The notes under the pieces: generated by a model
The model's input: the letters and a program-made list of their open reading frames with translations, nothing else
What the model was told of the DNA's origin: nothing
The model's database searches: none
In this document: one piece after another, positions 1 through 6,552 of the stretch
Numbering within the stretch: position 1 is the first letter of the stretch
How the letters are laid out: each line of letters starts with the position of its first letter
Made by a program: the position numbers and the translations under genes
Origin: Mucilaginibacter mallensis
Lineage (GTDB): Bacteria > Bacteroidota > Bacteroidia > Sphingobacteriales > Sphingobacteriaceae
Length of the DNA: 64,000 nt
Assembly (NCBI RefSeq): GCF_900105165.1
Contig: NZ_LT629740.1
Span: forward strand, 2,046,001 to 2,110,000
Direction: 5' to 3'

Positions 1-1
1 C

Positions 2-517
2 CTGGAAGAGGAGATAGTCGCGGGCAGGTTTAGGCTCGACCTTTATTATCGCATAAATATTTTCCCAATCACACTCCCTCCTTTACGTGAACGTAAAGAT
101 GATATCGTATCGTTAGCTAATCATTTTGTGAACATTTATGCCCGTAAGGAAAATAAAATGATCACAGGTGTAGCTGATCCTGTAATACAAAGTATGCTCA
201 ACTATGACTGGCCTGGCAATATAAGGGAATTGGAAAACTTGATGGCGAGAAGTGTTTTACTAACGAACGGGCCCATTATTAATTCACTAAAATTACCCGG
301 TCAAAGTAAAGGTACCACACTGAGTCCACAAGGACTCATTAAAAGTATGACTGAAAACGAACGGGATCATATTTTGGTTGCACTTGAGCGGTGTAGCTGG
401 AGAATATACGGACAGGGCGGGGCGGCGGAACTGCTGGAACTTAATCCTTCAACACTGAATTCGCGAATGAAAAAGTTGGGTATCGAAAAGAAGTACTCCA
501 GGAATCAAGGCAACTAA
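2..517 (+). CDS. Sigma-54-dependent transcriptional activator, C-terminal part (5' truncated by window)
   Basis: The open frame begins at base 2, so the true start lies outside the window; 171 residues are visible. They cover the end of the AAA+ sigma-54 interaction domain (FRLDLYYRINIFPI near residue 10, LPPLRERKDDI near 25, WPGNIRELEN near 70) and a Fis-type helix-turn-helix at the C-terminus (AAELLELNPSTLNSRMKKLG). Such proteins activate RpoN-dependent promoters using ATP. The receiver or other sensory domain is not visible, so the signal is unknown. A GTG at 128 could look like a start, but the frame is open and clearly coding upstream of it. Confidence 0.93.
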   Translation: MEEEIVAGRFRLDLYYRINIFPITLPPLRERKDDIVSLANHFVNIYARKENKMITGVADPVIQSMLNYDWPGNIRELENLMARSVLLTNGPIINSLKLPGQSKGTTLSPQGLIKSMTENERDHILVALERCSWRIYGQGGAAELLELNPSTLNSRMKKLGIEKKYSRNQGN

Positions 518-671
518 TCAGAGCGCTAGCTCCCCGAATTTAATGTGTAAACCGGATACCCGTACTACTGCCATCAAAGAAATCGCTTTAGTTGAATACA
601 ATAGTCGACAGTAATCCGATAGTAGATAAGTACATTTGAAAGGAAAAATTATTTGGGAGCCGCGCCGCGCC

Positions 672-1244
672 TCATGGATGGTATAGCCGACTAAGGGTTT
701 CTCTTGAAACACCCAAATATGCAGCTATCAGGCTTTTAGGAACCATGTTATAAAGCTCCGGATATAGTTTTAAAAGTTCTTCATATCTGTGTTTCGCATC
801 GTTATTCATAAAGGATAACAGTCTTTTTTGAGCTGCAACATATCCTTTATTGGTTCTCCATCTAAAAAAATGCTCCACATTGTGAAGTTCATGGCATAGC
901 TTTTCCCTGTCGCCGTTGGTAATGCAAAGTACCTCGGCATCGGTAATACAATCTAAATTGATGGTAGCCTTGGTATGATTATACAATGCATTAAAATCAG
1001 ACGCCCACCACGTTGGCATAGCAAACTGCAGGATGTACATTTTCAGATCATCATTAATAAAAAAGGATTTTAAACAACCGGAAATCACGAAGTATTCACA
1101 GTCTACCGTATCGCCTTCAGTAATGATAGCCTGTCCTTTTTCAAAACGCTGTTTTTTAAAATGCGAAAAGAAATAATCAAACTGCTCATCAGTTAACGCA
1201 GTTAGTTTAGCGACATGCACTTTTAAGATTTCTTTGGCTTCCAT
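672..1244 (-). CDS. Crp/Fnr family transcriptional regulator
   Basis: This 190-residue protein has an N-terminal cyclic-nucleotide-binding-like beta roll (FEKGQAIITEGDTVDCEYFVISG, about residues 35-60) and a C-terminal winged helix whose recognition helix reads LGVSRETLSRL. The start is placed at the ATG before EAKEILKV. An upstream in-frame ATG at 1292 would add 16 residues that do not look like family sequence. No FNR-type cysteine cluster is seen. The effector is unknown. Two CRP-like boxes lie about 2 kb away (3177-3229) and are possible targets of this or another Crp-family protein. Confidence 0.88.
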   Translation of the reverse strand: MEAKEILKVHVAKLTALTDEQFDYFFSHFKKQRFEKGQAIITEGDTVDCEYFVISGCLKSFFINDDLKMYILQFAMPTWWASDFNALYNHTKATINLDCITDAEVLCITNGDREKLCHELHNVEHFFRWRTNKGYVAAQKRLLSFMNNDAKHRYEELLKLYPELYNMVPKSLIAAYLGVSRETLSRLYHP

Positions 1245-1430
1245 TGTATATACTAAGTTAAGTGCAAAAAAATGGAGAAGAGTCTTTGACACTTTATTTA
1301 TTCAAATATCTGCAAATCTCCCATAAGTAAAACATCATGAGAAAGCGGCACAACGCGGATGAACAACAATACAAGAGATAATTGAAAGCATTTCGTTAAA
1401 TGTTAGGCGGAACGACAGTCATTTTAATTA

Positions 1431-2087
1431 TTATTTTTGAAACTCCGGTTTTAATTCCGCGTTCATAACCTTTTCGAATTTGATTACTTTCGGCTTTGAG
1501 ACTTGCATGATGTAAGTTGAACCTGGGTTGAGCCAGTAATATCCCTGATGATAATTCTCAGCCACATAAAATATGGTAAATGGCACCACTTGGGTAACTA
1601 TTGGTTTCGGGTAATGCTTTGAGTTATTAATCTCTTTGATTAATCCCATTATAATACTTTTCTCATCGGGGGTCCGGTAAAAGGCTATCGAACGATAGTC
1701 GGTACCCACATCAGGGCCCTGTCGGTTAAGCTCCGTAGGATCATGCGCAAAAAAGAATGCACGGGCTATCGTCTCAAAACTGATCACCTTTGGATCGTAA
1801 TAAACTAGTGAGCATTCAGCGTGCCCGGTAGTAAGTGATGCTACCTGGTCATAAGTCGGATTCTTAGTTGTTCCGCCAGCATAACCCGATATTACCCTGT
1901 TTACACCCTTTAGCTCAGACATGGCCTCGCTCATACTCCAAAAACAGCCTCCGCCAAAAGTGGCTACTTTTTCTTCCGGAGCAGGTTTTGGCAATGGGGT
2001 GAAATCTTTACTACCACCTGCTGTTTGTGCATTGGCGACACCGGCAAATAATAAAATCCCGACGCCAAATAAAAAAAAACGTTTCAT
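1431..2087 (-). CDS. msrA: Exported peptide-methionine (S)-S-oxide reductase with altered active-site motif
   Basis: The protein has 218 residues with an N-terminal signal peptide (FLFGVGILLFAGVANAQ), so it acts outside the cytoplasm. The MsrA fold is clear: GGCFW with the catalytic Cys near residue 48, SGYAGGTTKNPTYDQV, GHAECSLVYYDP and ENYHQGYY. MsrA reduces methionine-S-sulfoxide in oxidised proteins. Oddity: the usual motif is GCFWxxE, whose Glu polarises the sulfoxide. Here it reads GCFWSMSE, so Ser occupies that position and Glu is one residue later. No obvious C-terminal recycling Cys is present. It may be an MsrA with a shifted acid or a divergent homologue. Confidence 0.88.
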   Translation of the reverse strand: MKRFFLFGVGILLFAGVANAQTAGGSKDFTPLPKPAPEEKVATFGGGCFWSMSEAMSELKGVNRVISGYAGGTTKNPTYDQVASLTTGHAECSLVYYDPKVISFETIARAFFFAHDPTELNRQGPDVGTDYRSIAFYRTPDEKSIIMGLIKEINNSKHYPKPIVTQVVPFTIFYVAENYHQGYYWLNPGSTYIMQVSKPKVIKFEKVMNAELKPEFQK

Positions 2088-2186
2088 AAGAAGATGTTGT
2101 TTTAAAAATCAAATAGCTATTTGATTTTGGTTATTTGAGATTTTGATTAACTAATGAATTAGCTTGATTAGCACGCTACAATCAAT

Positions 2187-2213
2187 GCCCGATCCCGTAA
2201 AGGGATATCGGGC
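2187..2213 (-). terminator. Hairpin downstream of alpha/beta hydrolase gene
   Basis: GCCCGAT and ATCGGGC arms enclose a second CCC/GGG pairing. The hairpin lies 28 bases past the hydrolase stop codon. The T-tract on the minus strand is weak (ATTGATT), so termination is only plausible. Confidence 0.4.
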
Positions 2214-2240
2214 GTTTGATTTACTTAGGGTATCAGCTTT

Positions 2241-3032
2241 TTAGTGCTTTGCATAAGATGCTTTGATGATCACTGCTGCAACTGCTTCAGGCTGCGAGAT
2301 AAACACAGCATGGCTGCCTTTGATCTCGGTGATTTTAGTATTTGCTTTTTTGTACATATTACGCTCTGTCATTGGGTTGATGGCATGATCTTCAGTAGCC
2401 ACTATCCCGTAACTTGGCTTGTTTTTCCAGGCTACTTCGGTTACTGTTGTGCCAAAACATGATCCAACGATAGGTTGCTGTGAAGCGTTCATGAAATCTG
2501 CCAAAGCCTTAGGAAGATCGGCGCAGTAACCTTCATGGAAGGTTGTTCTGTCAAAAAACACAACCCCTTTTGGATCTGCTATAACACGCATTGAAGGTGC
2601 TTTTGCTTGAGTCTCTGACCATGAATTTGCGGTTTCGCCTTTATCCGGCTCAAAAGCGGCTACATAAACTAATGAGGCAACCCTGGGATGTAAACCTGCC
2701 TGGGTAATTACTACACCGGCCCATGAATGGCCTACCAACACTACCGGTCCATCTTGTTGATCCAGTATACGGTTGGTTGCATCAACATCATCGTTTAGCG
2801 AGGTCAGCGGATTTTGAACGATAGTTACATGATATCCCTTTTTTGTAAGTATGTTGTAAACAGCCTTCCATCCGGAACCATCCTGAAATGCGCCATGTAC
2901 GATCACGATGTTTTTAATGTGCGAAGTTTGCGCTGCTAGCGGGCTAACCCGTAAAAGCAAGCTGCAGATAATAATGAATGCTGCGATTAGATACTTGTTT
3001 AACGCGCTGTTTTTAATGGATTTTGTTTTCAT
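2241..3032 (-). CDS. Secreted alpha/beta-fold hydrolase
   Basis: The protein has 263 residues. A hydrophobic N-terminal segment ending near AAQ (residue 35) predicts export. The mature part has the oxyanion motif VHGAFQDGSGW, the nucleophile elbow GHSWAG (Ser near residue 104), a candidate acid in TEDHAINP and the catalytic His in GSHAVF near the C-terminus. This matches the EstA/RsbQ-like group of small esterases, but the substrate cannot be inferred. The 247 bases upstream contain two CRP-like palindromes and a TAATTTG promoter-like box, so transcription is probably controlled by a Crp-family regulator. Confidence 0.85.
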   Translation of the reverse strand: MKTKSIKNSALNKYLIAAFIIICSLLLRVSPLAAQTSHIKNIVIVHGAFQDGSGWKAVYNILTKKGYHVTIVQNPLTSLNDDVDATNRILDQQDGPVVLVGHSWAGVVITQAGLHPRVASLVYVAAFEPDKGETANSWSETQAKAPSMRVIADPKGVVFFDRTTFHEGYCADLPKALADFMNASQQPIVGSCFGTTVTEVAWKNKPSYGIVATEDHAINPMTERNMYKKANTKITEIKGSHAVFISQPEAVAAVIIKASYAKH

Positions 3033-3146
3033 TTTTTTGTTTTTCTGTGGATTAATATTGGACTAAATTATTTGTAAAAAATGGCCGTTTTAATGTGGTT
3101 TTGCTGTACGTTTCATAGTGTTGTTTTTTTATTTTAAATTACACGA

Positions 3147-3153
3147 CAAATTA
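3147..3153 (-). promoter_or_regulatory. Candidate -7 box of the alpha/beta hydrolase promoter
   Basis: On the minus strand the sequence reads TAATTTG, one base short of the Bacteroidota TAnnTTTG element. It lies about 115 bases before the hydrolase ATG and about 35 bases downstream of the nearer CRP-like box, an arrangement similar to class II activation. Confidence 0.3.
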
Positions 3154-3176
3154 CCGCAGTAAAATTCACGTACCTA

Positions 3177-3192
3177 TGTGACCTACATCACA
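3177..3192. promoter_or_regulatory. CRP-like operator, proximal copy
   Basis: TGTGACCTACATCACA matches the E. coli CRP half-site arrangement TGTGA-N6-TCACA exactly and is followed by TTT as in the full consensus. It forms a perfect 15-bp inverted repeat with the distal box. The protein that binds it is not known. Confidence 0.6.
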
Positions 3193-3213
3193 TTTAACGA
3201 AAGGCAACATTTA

Positions 3214-3229
3214 TGTGATGTAGGTCACT
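3214..3229. promoter_or_regulatory. CRP-like operator, distal copy
   Basis: TGTGATGTAGGTCACT is the reverse complement of the proximal box except for the last base. The centres of the two boxes are 37 bp apart. An alternative reading is a single stem-loop followed by CTTTTT, that is, a terminator on the plus strand, but no plus-strand gene precedes it. Confidence 0.55.
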
Positions 3230-3279
3230 TTTTAGCGGTGGGATATGCTTTTTAATGTCTGTTCCGGAGTATTTAATTT

Positions 3280-3591
3280 TTATTTGAGATAAGCAGCCAG
3301 CTTTGACCACAAGTGAATAGATAATCCCTTTGTCAATGTGCTGTATGGCGTCATCAAAATTCCTTTTATATCATTATTTAATAATCTTATGGCGTAAATA
3401 ACGTAATTGTCGCACATCTTCTTTTTCCCGTCAAAACGGTAGGCTTCCGTTACTTCGAAGTCATCGGGACAGACCAATTGACTTTGCTGAACACAATGGA
3501 GGCATTCATTGTTTAAAATAAAATCATGGTCATAGCCTCTTTCCTGGAGATCTATGATCGCATCGGTTTTGCTATGATAGCTACTTTTCAT
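3280..3591 (-). CDS. Conserved hypothetical small protein
   Basis: This 103-residue soluble protein has no signal peptide. It contains NNECLHCVQQSQLVCPDDF (three Cys) near residues 27-45 and a mixed alpha/beta tail (YVIYAIRLLNNDIKGILMTPY). Similar short proteins occur in Sphingobacteriaceae, sometimes labelled phosphoribosylpyrophosphate synthetase without support; the sequence shows nothing of that enzyme. It is downstream of, and probably cotranscribed with, the 70-residue gene at 3623-3835. Function unknown. Confidence 0.6.
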   Translation of the reverse strand: MKSSYHSKTDAIIDLQERGYDHDFILNNECLHCVQQSQLVCPDDFEVTEAYRFDGKKKMCDNYVIYAIRLLNNDIKGILMTPYSTLTKGLSIHLWSKLAAYLK

Positions 3592-3622
3592 TTCTATATT
3601 TATGTAAAAAAGTAGTTAGATG

Positions 3623-3835
3623 CTATCTTAAATAGGATATCAATACGCTAACCGCTATCCTGTAAGCCGTCGTTGCCGCAACTTCAACCAATTTCAACCC
3701 ATGGGTATAGAATCGTTTCGTGGATGATAGTTTTTTAGGGGCACTAATAGTTTCATAAGGCATGGGAGAAGAATACAAAATGCCTATAATACAAATTGCC
3801 ATCACCAGATGAGTAGTTACATAGACGATTTCCAT
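3623..3835 (-). CDS. Small hypothetical protein, copy 1 of a duplicated module
   Basis: This 70-residue protein has a hydrophobic N-terminus (VYVTTHLVMAICIIGILY, one likely membrane helix or uncleaved signal) and a conserved C-terminal half (RFYTHGLKLVEVAATTAYRIA). A paralogue of 69 residues lies at 12701-12910 and is nearly identical at both ends, with a divergent middle (residues 20-40). The pattern of conserved ends and the shared 230-bp upstream region argue that it is a real gene under selection. Function unknown. Confidence 0.55.
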   Translation of the reverse strand: MEIVYVTTHLVMAICIIGILYSSPMPYETISAPKKLSSTKRFYTHGLKLVEVAATTAYRIAVSVLISYLR

Positions 3836-4067
3836 AGTTTTTGATTTTGCTGACAGTTGATATATTGGTCAGAATCATCATACTTTATTGACTCATCCCG
3901 TCGTTGTTATACCAAGCTTGTGCCAAAATATAAATGATTGATTATGAAATAATTGTAAATTATTCATCAGCAGCTTGCCCGCTTCATTTCGCTACTTATC
4001 AAATTTTCAAATGAAATATGGAGGTTATCGACAACAAGGATTACCAATTTTGAAACCGAGCAAAACC
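3623..4067. repeat. Direct repeat, copy 1 (small gene plus 230-bp upstream region)
   Basis: This segment is similar along its whole length to 12701-13143 in the same orientation. Similarity includes the small gene and its entire upstream region, with a nearly unchanged block at 4021-4067. It stops abruptly at 4067, where the recombinase remnant begins. Confidence 0.8.
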
Positions 4068-4069
4068 AG

Positions 4070-4249
4070 GCCCGTCATACATTTGCGATAGCAATAACTT
4101 TAACCAATGGCGTCCCCATCGAAAGCGTTAGTAAAATGCTCGGCCACCTTAATATAAAAACAACCCAACATTATGCAAAGGTCATTGATGAAAAAGTAAG
4201 TAAAGACATGCAGGCGCTTCAAAGGATACTTGACGACGAAGTAATTTAA
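4070..4249 (+). pseudogene. Tyrosine recombinase (phage-type integrase), C-terminal remnant
   Basis: The reading frame gives RHTFAIAITLTNGVPIESVSKMLGH then TTQHYAKVIDEKVS and a TAA stop at 4247. These are the last catalytic boxes of the lambda-integrase family: the R-H pair, LGH, and the tyrosine nucleophile in HYAKV. About 59 residues remain. The N-terminal DNA-binding domains and the first catalytic Arg are missing, because the frame is cut at the end of the 445-bp repeat. It cannot be active. It lies 35 bases from a tRNA 3' fragment, as expected for an integrase next to its attachment site. Confidence 0.85.
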
Positions 4250-4283
4250 AGCATCTCGGTAGTTTTAGATGTACATTAAAGCA

Positions 4284-4330
4284 GAAGACTCATAATCTTT
4301 TGGTCCCTGGTTCGAACCCAGGTGGGCGCA
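4284..4330 (+). pseudogene. 3' fragment of a tRNA with CAU anticodon (attachment-site remnant)
   Basis: The segment folds as the 3' part of a tRNA: anticodon stem GAAGA/TCTTT around loop CTCATAA (anticodon CAT at 4291-4293), variable loop TGGTC, T-arm CCTGG-TTCGAAC-CCAGG, acceptor strand TGGGCGC and discriminator A. The expected 5' strand GCGCCCA and the D-arm are absent upstream. A tRNA 3' half beside an integrase gene is the usual footprint of site-specific integration, so this is probably an att site rather than a functional tRNA. Confidence 0.8.
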
Positions 4331-4584
4331 CAAGTTTTAAAAAAGCATATTTTGCCCTAATCTTTTCTAAGTAGCTCAATCGAGTGGTTGGCAATTAAAC
4401 AAGTTTTTTTGTTCAATTGACCGAAAATGTTTAGTGATAGTTTAAATTGCTAAACATCGGTCATCAAAATTTTTTTTATGGCTACCGATTAATGATTGTC
4501 TGCATGGCAATAATCTGTTAATATTTAGTTCACAATAGATTATTTAATTTGGCGCATTATTTCAGTAAATTTGTTTTACCAATA
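4331..4584. other. Non-coding stretch before the ECF sigma gene, with inverted repeat
   Basis: No gene is seen. Arms at 4418-4434 (TGACCG, then ATGTTTAG after AAA) and 4450-4463 (CTAAACATCGGTCA) form a stem followed by CAAAATTTTTTTT, consistent with a terminator for transcription entering from the recombinase/tRNA side. The sigma-gene promoter must lie in the last 100 AT-rich bases, but no clear -33/-7 pair stands out. Confidence 0.5.
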
Positions 4585-5181
4585 ATGAACCCGCTTAGTA
4601 CACTTTCTGATGAGGAAATATTGCCCGAATTAATCTCGGGCCGTGTTGAGGCATTTACTGTCCTTTATGAGCGTTATAACCGGAATATTTATCAGTTTGT
4701 ATATAAATTCGTTCATTCTGCCGAATTAGCTGATGACCTTACCCAAGAGATATTTATCAAGCTTTGGAATAGCCGCCAGCAGTTAAGTCATGTGGAATCT
4801 TTCAAAGCTTATTTGCTGGTTAGCGCCAGAAATCATACACTTGACAGTCTGAAAGCGGCCCTGCGTTCAGAAAAAGCAATAGGTGAAGTGGTGAAAAATT
4901 TTGTCATGCAGCGCAAGGCAACAGATGAACGTTTGCTGGATGCAGATTACACTGCATTCTTACAAAGGGAACTGGCGAAACTGCCGGGAAGAACCCGCGA
5001 AATCTTCCGCCTATGCCGTAAGGAAGGACATACTTACGAAGAAGTCGCCCACGAATTAGGTGTATCCAAAAGTGCAGTAAAGAATCACATGGTTTTTGCC
5101 ATGAAAGTATTAAAAACGTCGGTAGAGCTTGAACTCGGTGTCTCCTTAGCTATAGTAATAGCGGCATTTTTGATCCGATAG
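4585..5181 (+). CDS. RNA polymerase ECF-type sigma factor
   Basis: The 198-residue protein has sigma region 2 (LYERYNRNIYQFVYKFV then DDLTQEIFIKLW) and region 4 (LPGRTREIFRLCRKEGHTYEEVAHELGVSKSAVKNH), separated by a short linker; regions 1 and 3 are absent, as in the ECF class. The ATG at 4585 is preferred over a TTG at 4549. It heads a FecR/SusC/SusD locus. Known family logic is that substrate binding to the SusC receptor is relayed through FecR, freeing this sigma factor to transcribe susCD. A hydrophobic C-terminal tail (LAIVIAAFLI) is unusual and could contact the membrane. Confidence 0.95.
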   Translation: MNPLSTLSDEEILPELISGRVEAFTVLYERYNRNIYQFVYKFVHSAELADDLTQEIFIKLWNSRQQLSHVESFKAYLLVSARNHTLDSLKAALRSEKAIGEVVKNFVMQRKATDERLLDADYTAFLQRELAKLPGRTREIFRLCRKEGHTYEEVAHELGVSKSAVKNHMVFAMKVLKTSVELELGVSLAIVIAAFLIR

Positions 5182-5248
5182 AATTTATTTTCATTTTCAC
5201 TACCCTCCACTTATGTGAGTGTCGTCTTATCCATTGTAACCTTAAATA

Positions 5249-6364
5249 ATGGAAGAAGAGTATTACTACAAATTACTGGTACAGCGATTTACCGACCGTA
5301 CTGCTACAGACGAAGAATTAGAAGTTTTTATCAAATTAGTTAATGAAGGTAAACTTGATGCTTACTTAACTGAGGTGATGAATGAAGAAGCCGGCATCAC
5401 CGAAAATGACGAGCCGGTGGTTTATGCCCCTGCTAAAACCAGAACACTTTGGCCGCGTATAGCTGCCGCCGCATCCATATTATTGGCGATTTCGGCAGGA
5501 AGCTATTTTATGCTTCATAAACCGAGCCCGCCGAGACGAATTGCTCAAATTCAATCTCAGGAAATTGTGCCTGGTCGCAATCAGGCTACGCTTACCCTGG
5601 CAAACGGTCAAAAAATCATATTGTCAAAAGGCCTTTCAGGCAAACTGGCCCAACAAGGCAACACGCAAATTAATGTAAACAGCGCAAGTGAAGTTGTTTA
5701 CACCCATTCTGGTTCAAAATCCGAAGTACAATATAATACTCTTTCAACGGCTGTTGGCGAAGCCTCCCCATACCCATTGGTATTACCGGATGGAACTAAG
5801 GTGTGGTTGAATTCTAAATCTTCCATCACTTTTCCAACTGTTTTTACTGGTTCCAAACGTCATGTTGAGATCACTGGCGAAGTTTACTTTGAAGTAAAGC
5901 ACAATGCCAGCAATCCATTTACTGTTAAAGCGGGAAATCAAACAGTCGAGGATATTGGCACCGCATTTAATATCAATAGCTACGGGGATGAACCAACTAT
6001 AAAAACAACGCTTGTTGAAGGTTCAGCAAAAGTAATTGCAAATGGCACCGAAAAGCTCCTTCAACCGGGCCAGCACACATTGGTAACTCAGCAGTCATTC
6101 CAAATACAAACTGCCGACAGCGAAGCTGAAACTGCATGGATGAGTGGCAGGTTCATTTTCCATGATGAAGAATTGCATACCGCCATGCGGCAACTTGCAA
6201 GGTGGTATAACATTAATGTGATTTATGATTACAATCCTAAAAATATCCTTTTGGGTGGAGGGTTTTCCAAATCAAGAAATATAAACAAAGTACTTAACGC
6301 ATTTGAACAGACTGGTGCCGTCAAATTCAAAATTGAAGGACATACAGTACACATAACTGAGTGA
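5249..6364 (+). CDS. FecR-family anti-sigma factor
   Basis: The 371-residue protein has a cytoplasmic N-terminal domain (residues 1-65) that should bind the ECF sigma factor and one membrane helix (IAAAASILLAISAGSYFML, about residues 68-87). A periplasmic FecR domain follows (LPDGTKVWLNSKSSITFP and GEVYFEVKHNASNPF), then a C-terminal STN-like DUF4974 domain (FHDEELHTAMRQLARWYNINV). It starts 67 bases after the sigma gene and is followed by SusC, whose own N-terminal STN domain should contact it. This is the standard trans-envelope signalling arrangement. Confidence 0.95.
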   Translation: MEEEYYYKLLVQRFTDRTATDEELEVFIKLVNEGKLDAYLTEVMNEEAGITENDEPVVYAPAKTRTLWPRIAAAASILLAISAGSYFMLHKPSPPRRIAQIQSQEIVPGRNQATLTLANGQKIILSKGLSGKLAQQGNTQINVNSASEVVYTHSGSKSEVQYNTLSTAVGEASPYPLVLPDGTKVWLNSKSSITFPTVFTGSKRHVEITGEVYFEVKHNASNPFTVKAGNQTVEDIGTAFNINSYGDEPTIKTTLVEGSAKVIANGTEKLLQPGQHTLVTQQSFQIQTADSEAETAWMSGRFIFHDEELHTAMRQLARWYNINVIYDYNPKNILLGGGFSKSRNINKVLNAFEQTGAVKFKIEGHTVHITE

Positions 6365-6393
6365 TCGTTCAAATAGATAAATAAATTAAAATT

Positions 6394-6552
6394 ATGAAAA
6401 GAAATCAACGTCAACGATCACCTTAACGGTGCCGGGAGACTGAAAGAAAGAAACCAGGAGTGCAGCAAACACCCCTGGTTCAATGTTCAGGTTACTCCCC
6501 AGTAAAAAGTGCGAACCAATTATTGAAATCATTAACCCAAACATTCAAATGT
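6394..6552 (+). promoter_or_regulatory. susC leader with mini-ORF and hairpin
   Basis: Between fecR and susC is a 10-codon ORF at 6394-6426 (MKRNQRQRSP) followed by a strong hairpin, ACCAGGAGTG/CACCCCTGGT, at 6453-6479. A purine-rich stretch precedes the hairpin. No poly-T follows, so it is not a simple terminator. It could set translation or stability of the susCD mRNA; this is inference from position and structure. Confidence 0.45.

Noticed and set aside
518..712. Minus-strand frame beyond the Crp gene end
   Set aside because: It overlaps the 3' end of the Crp/Fnr gene in another frame and shows no coding character.
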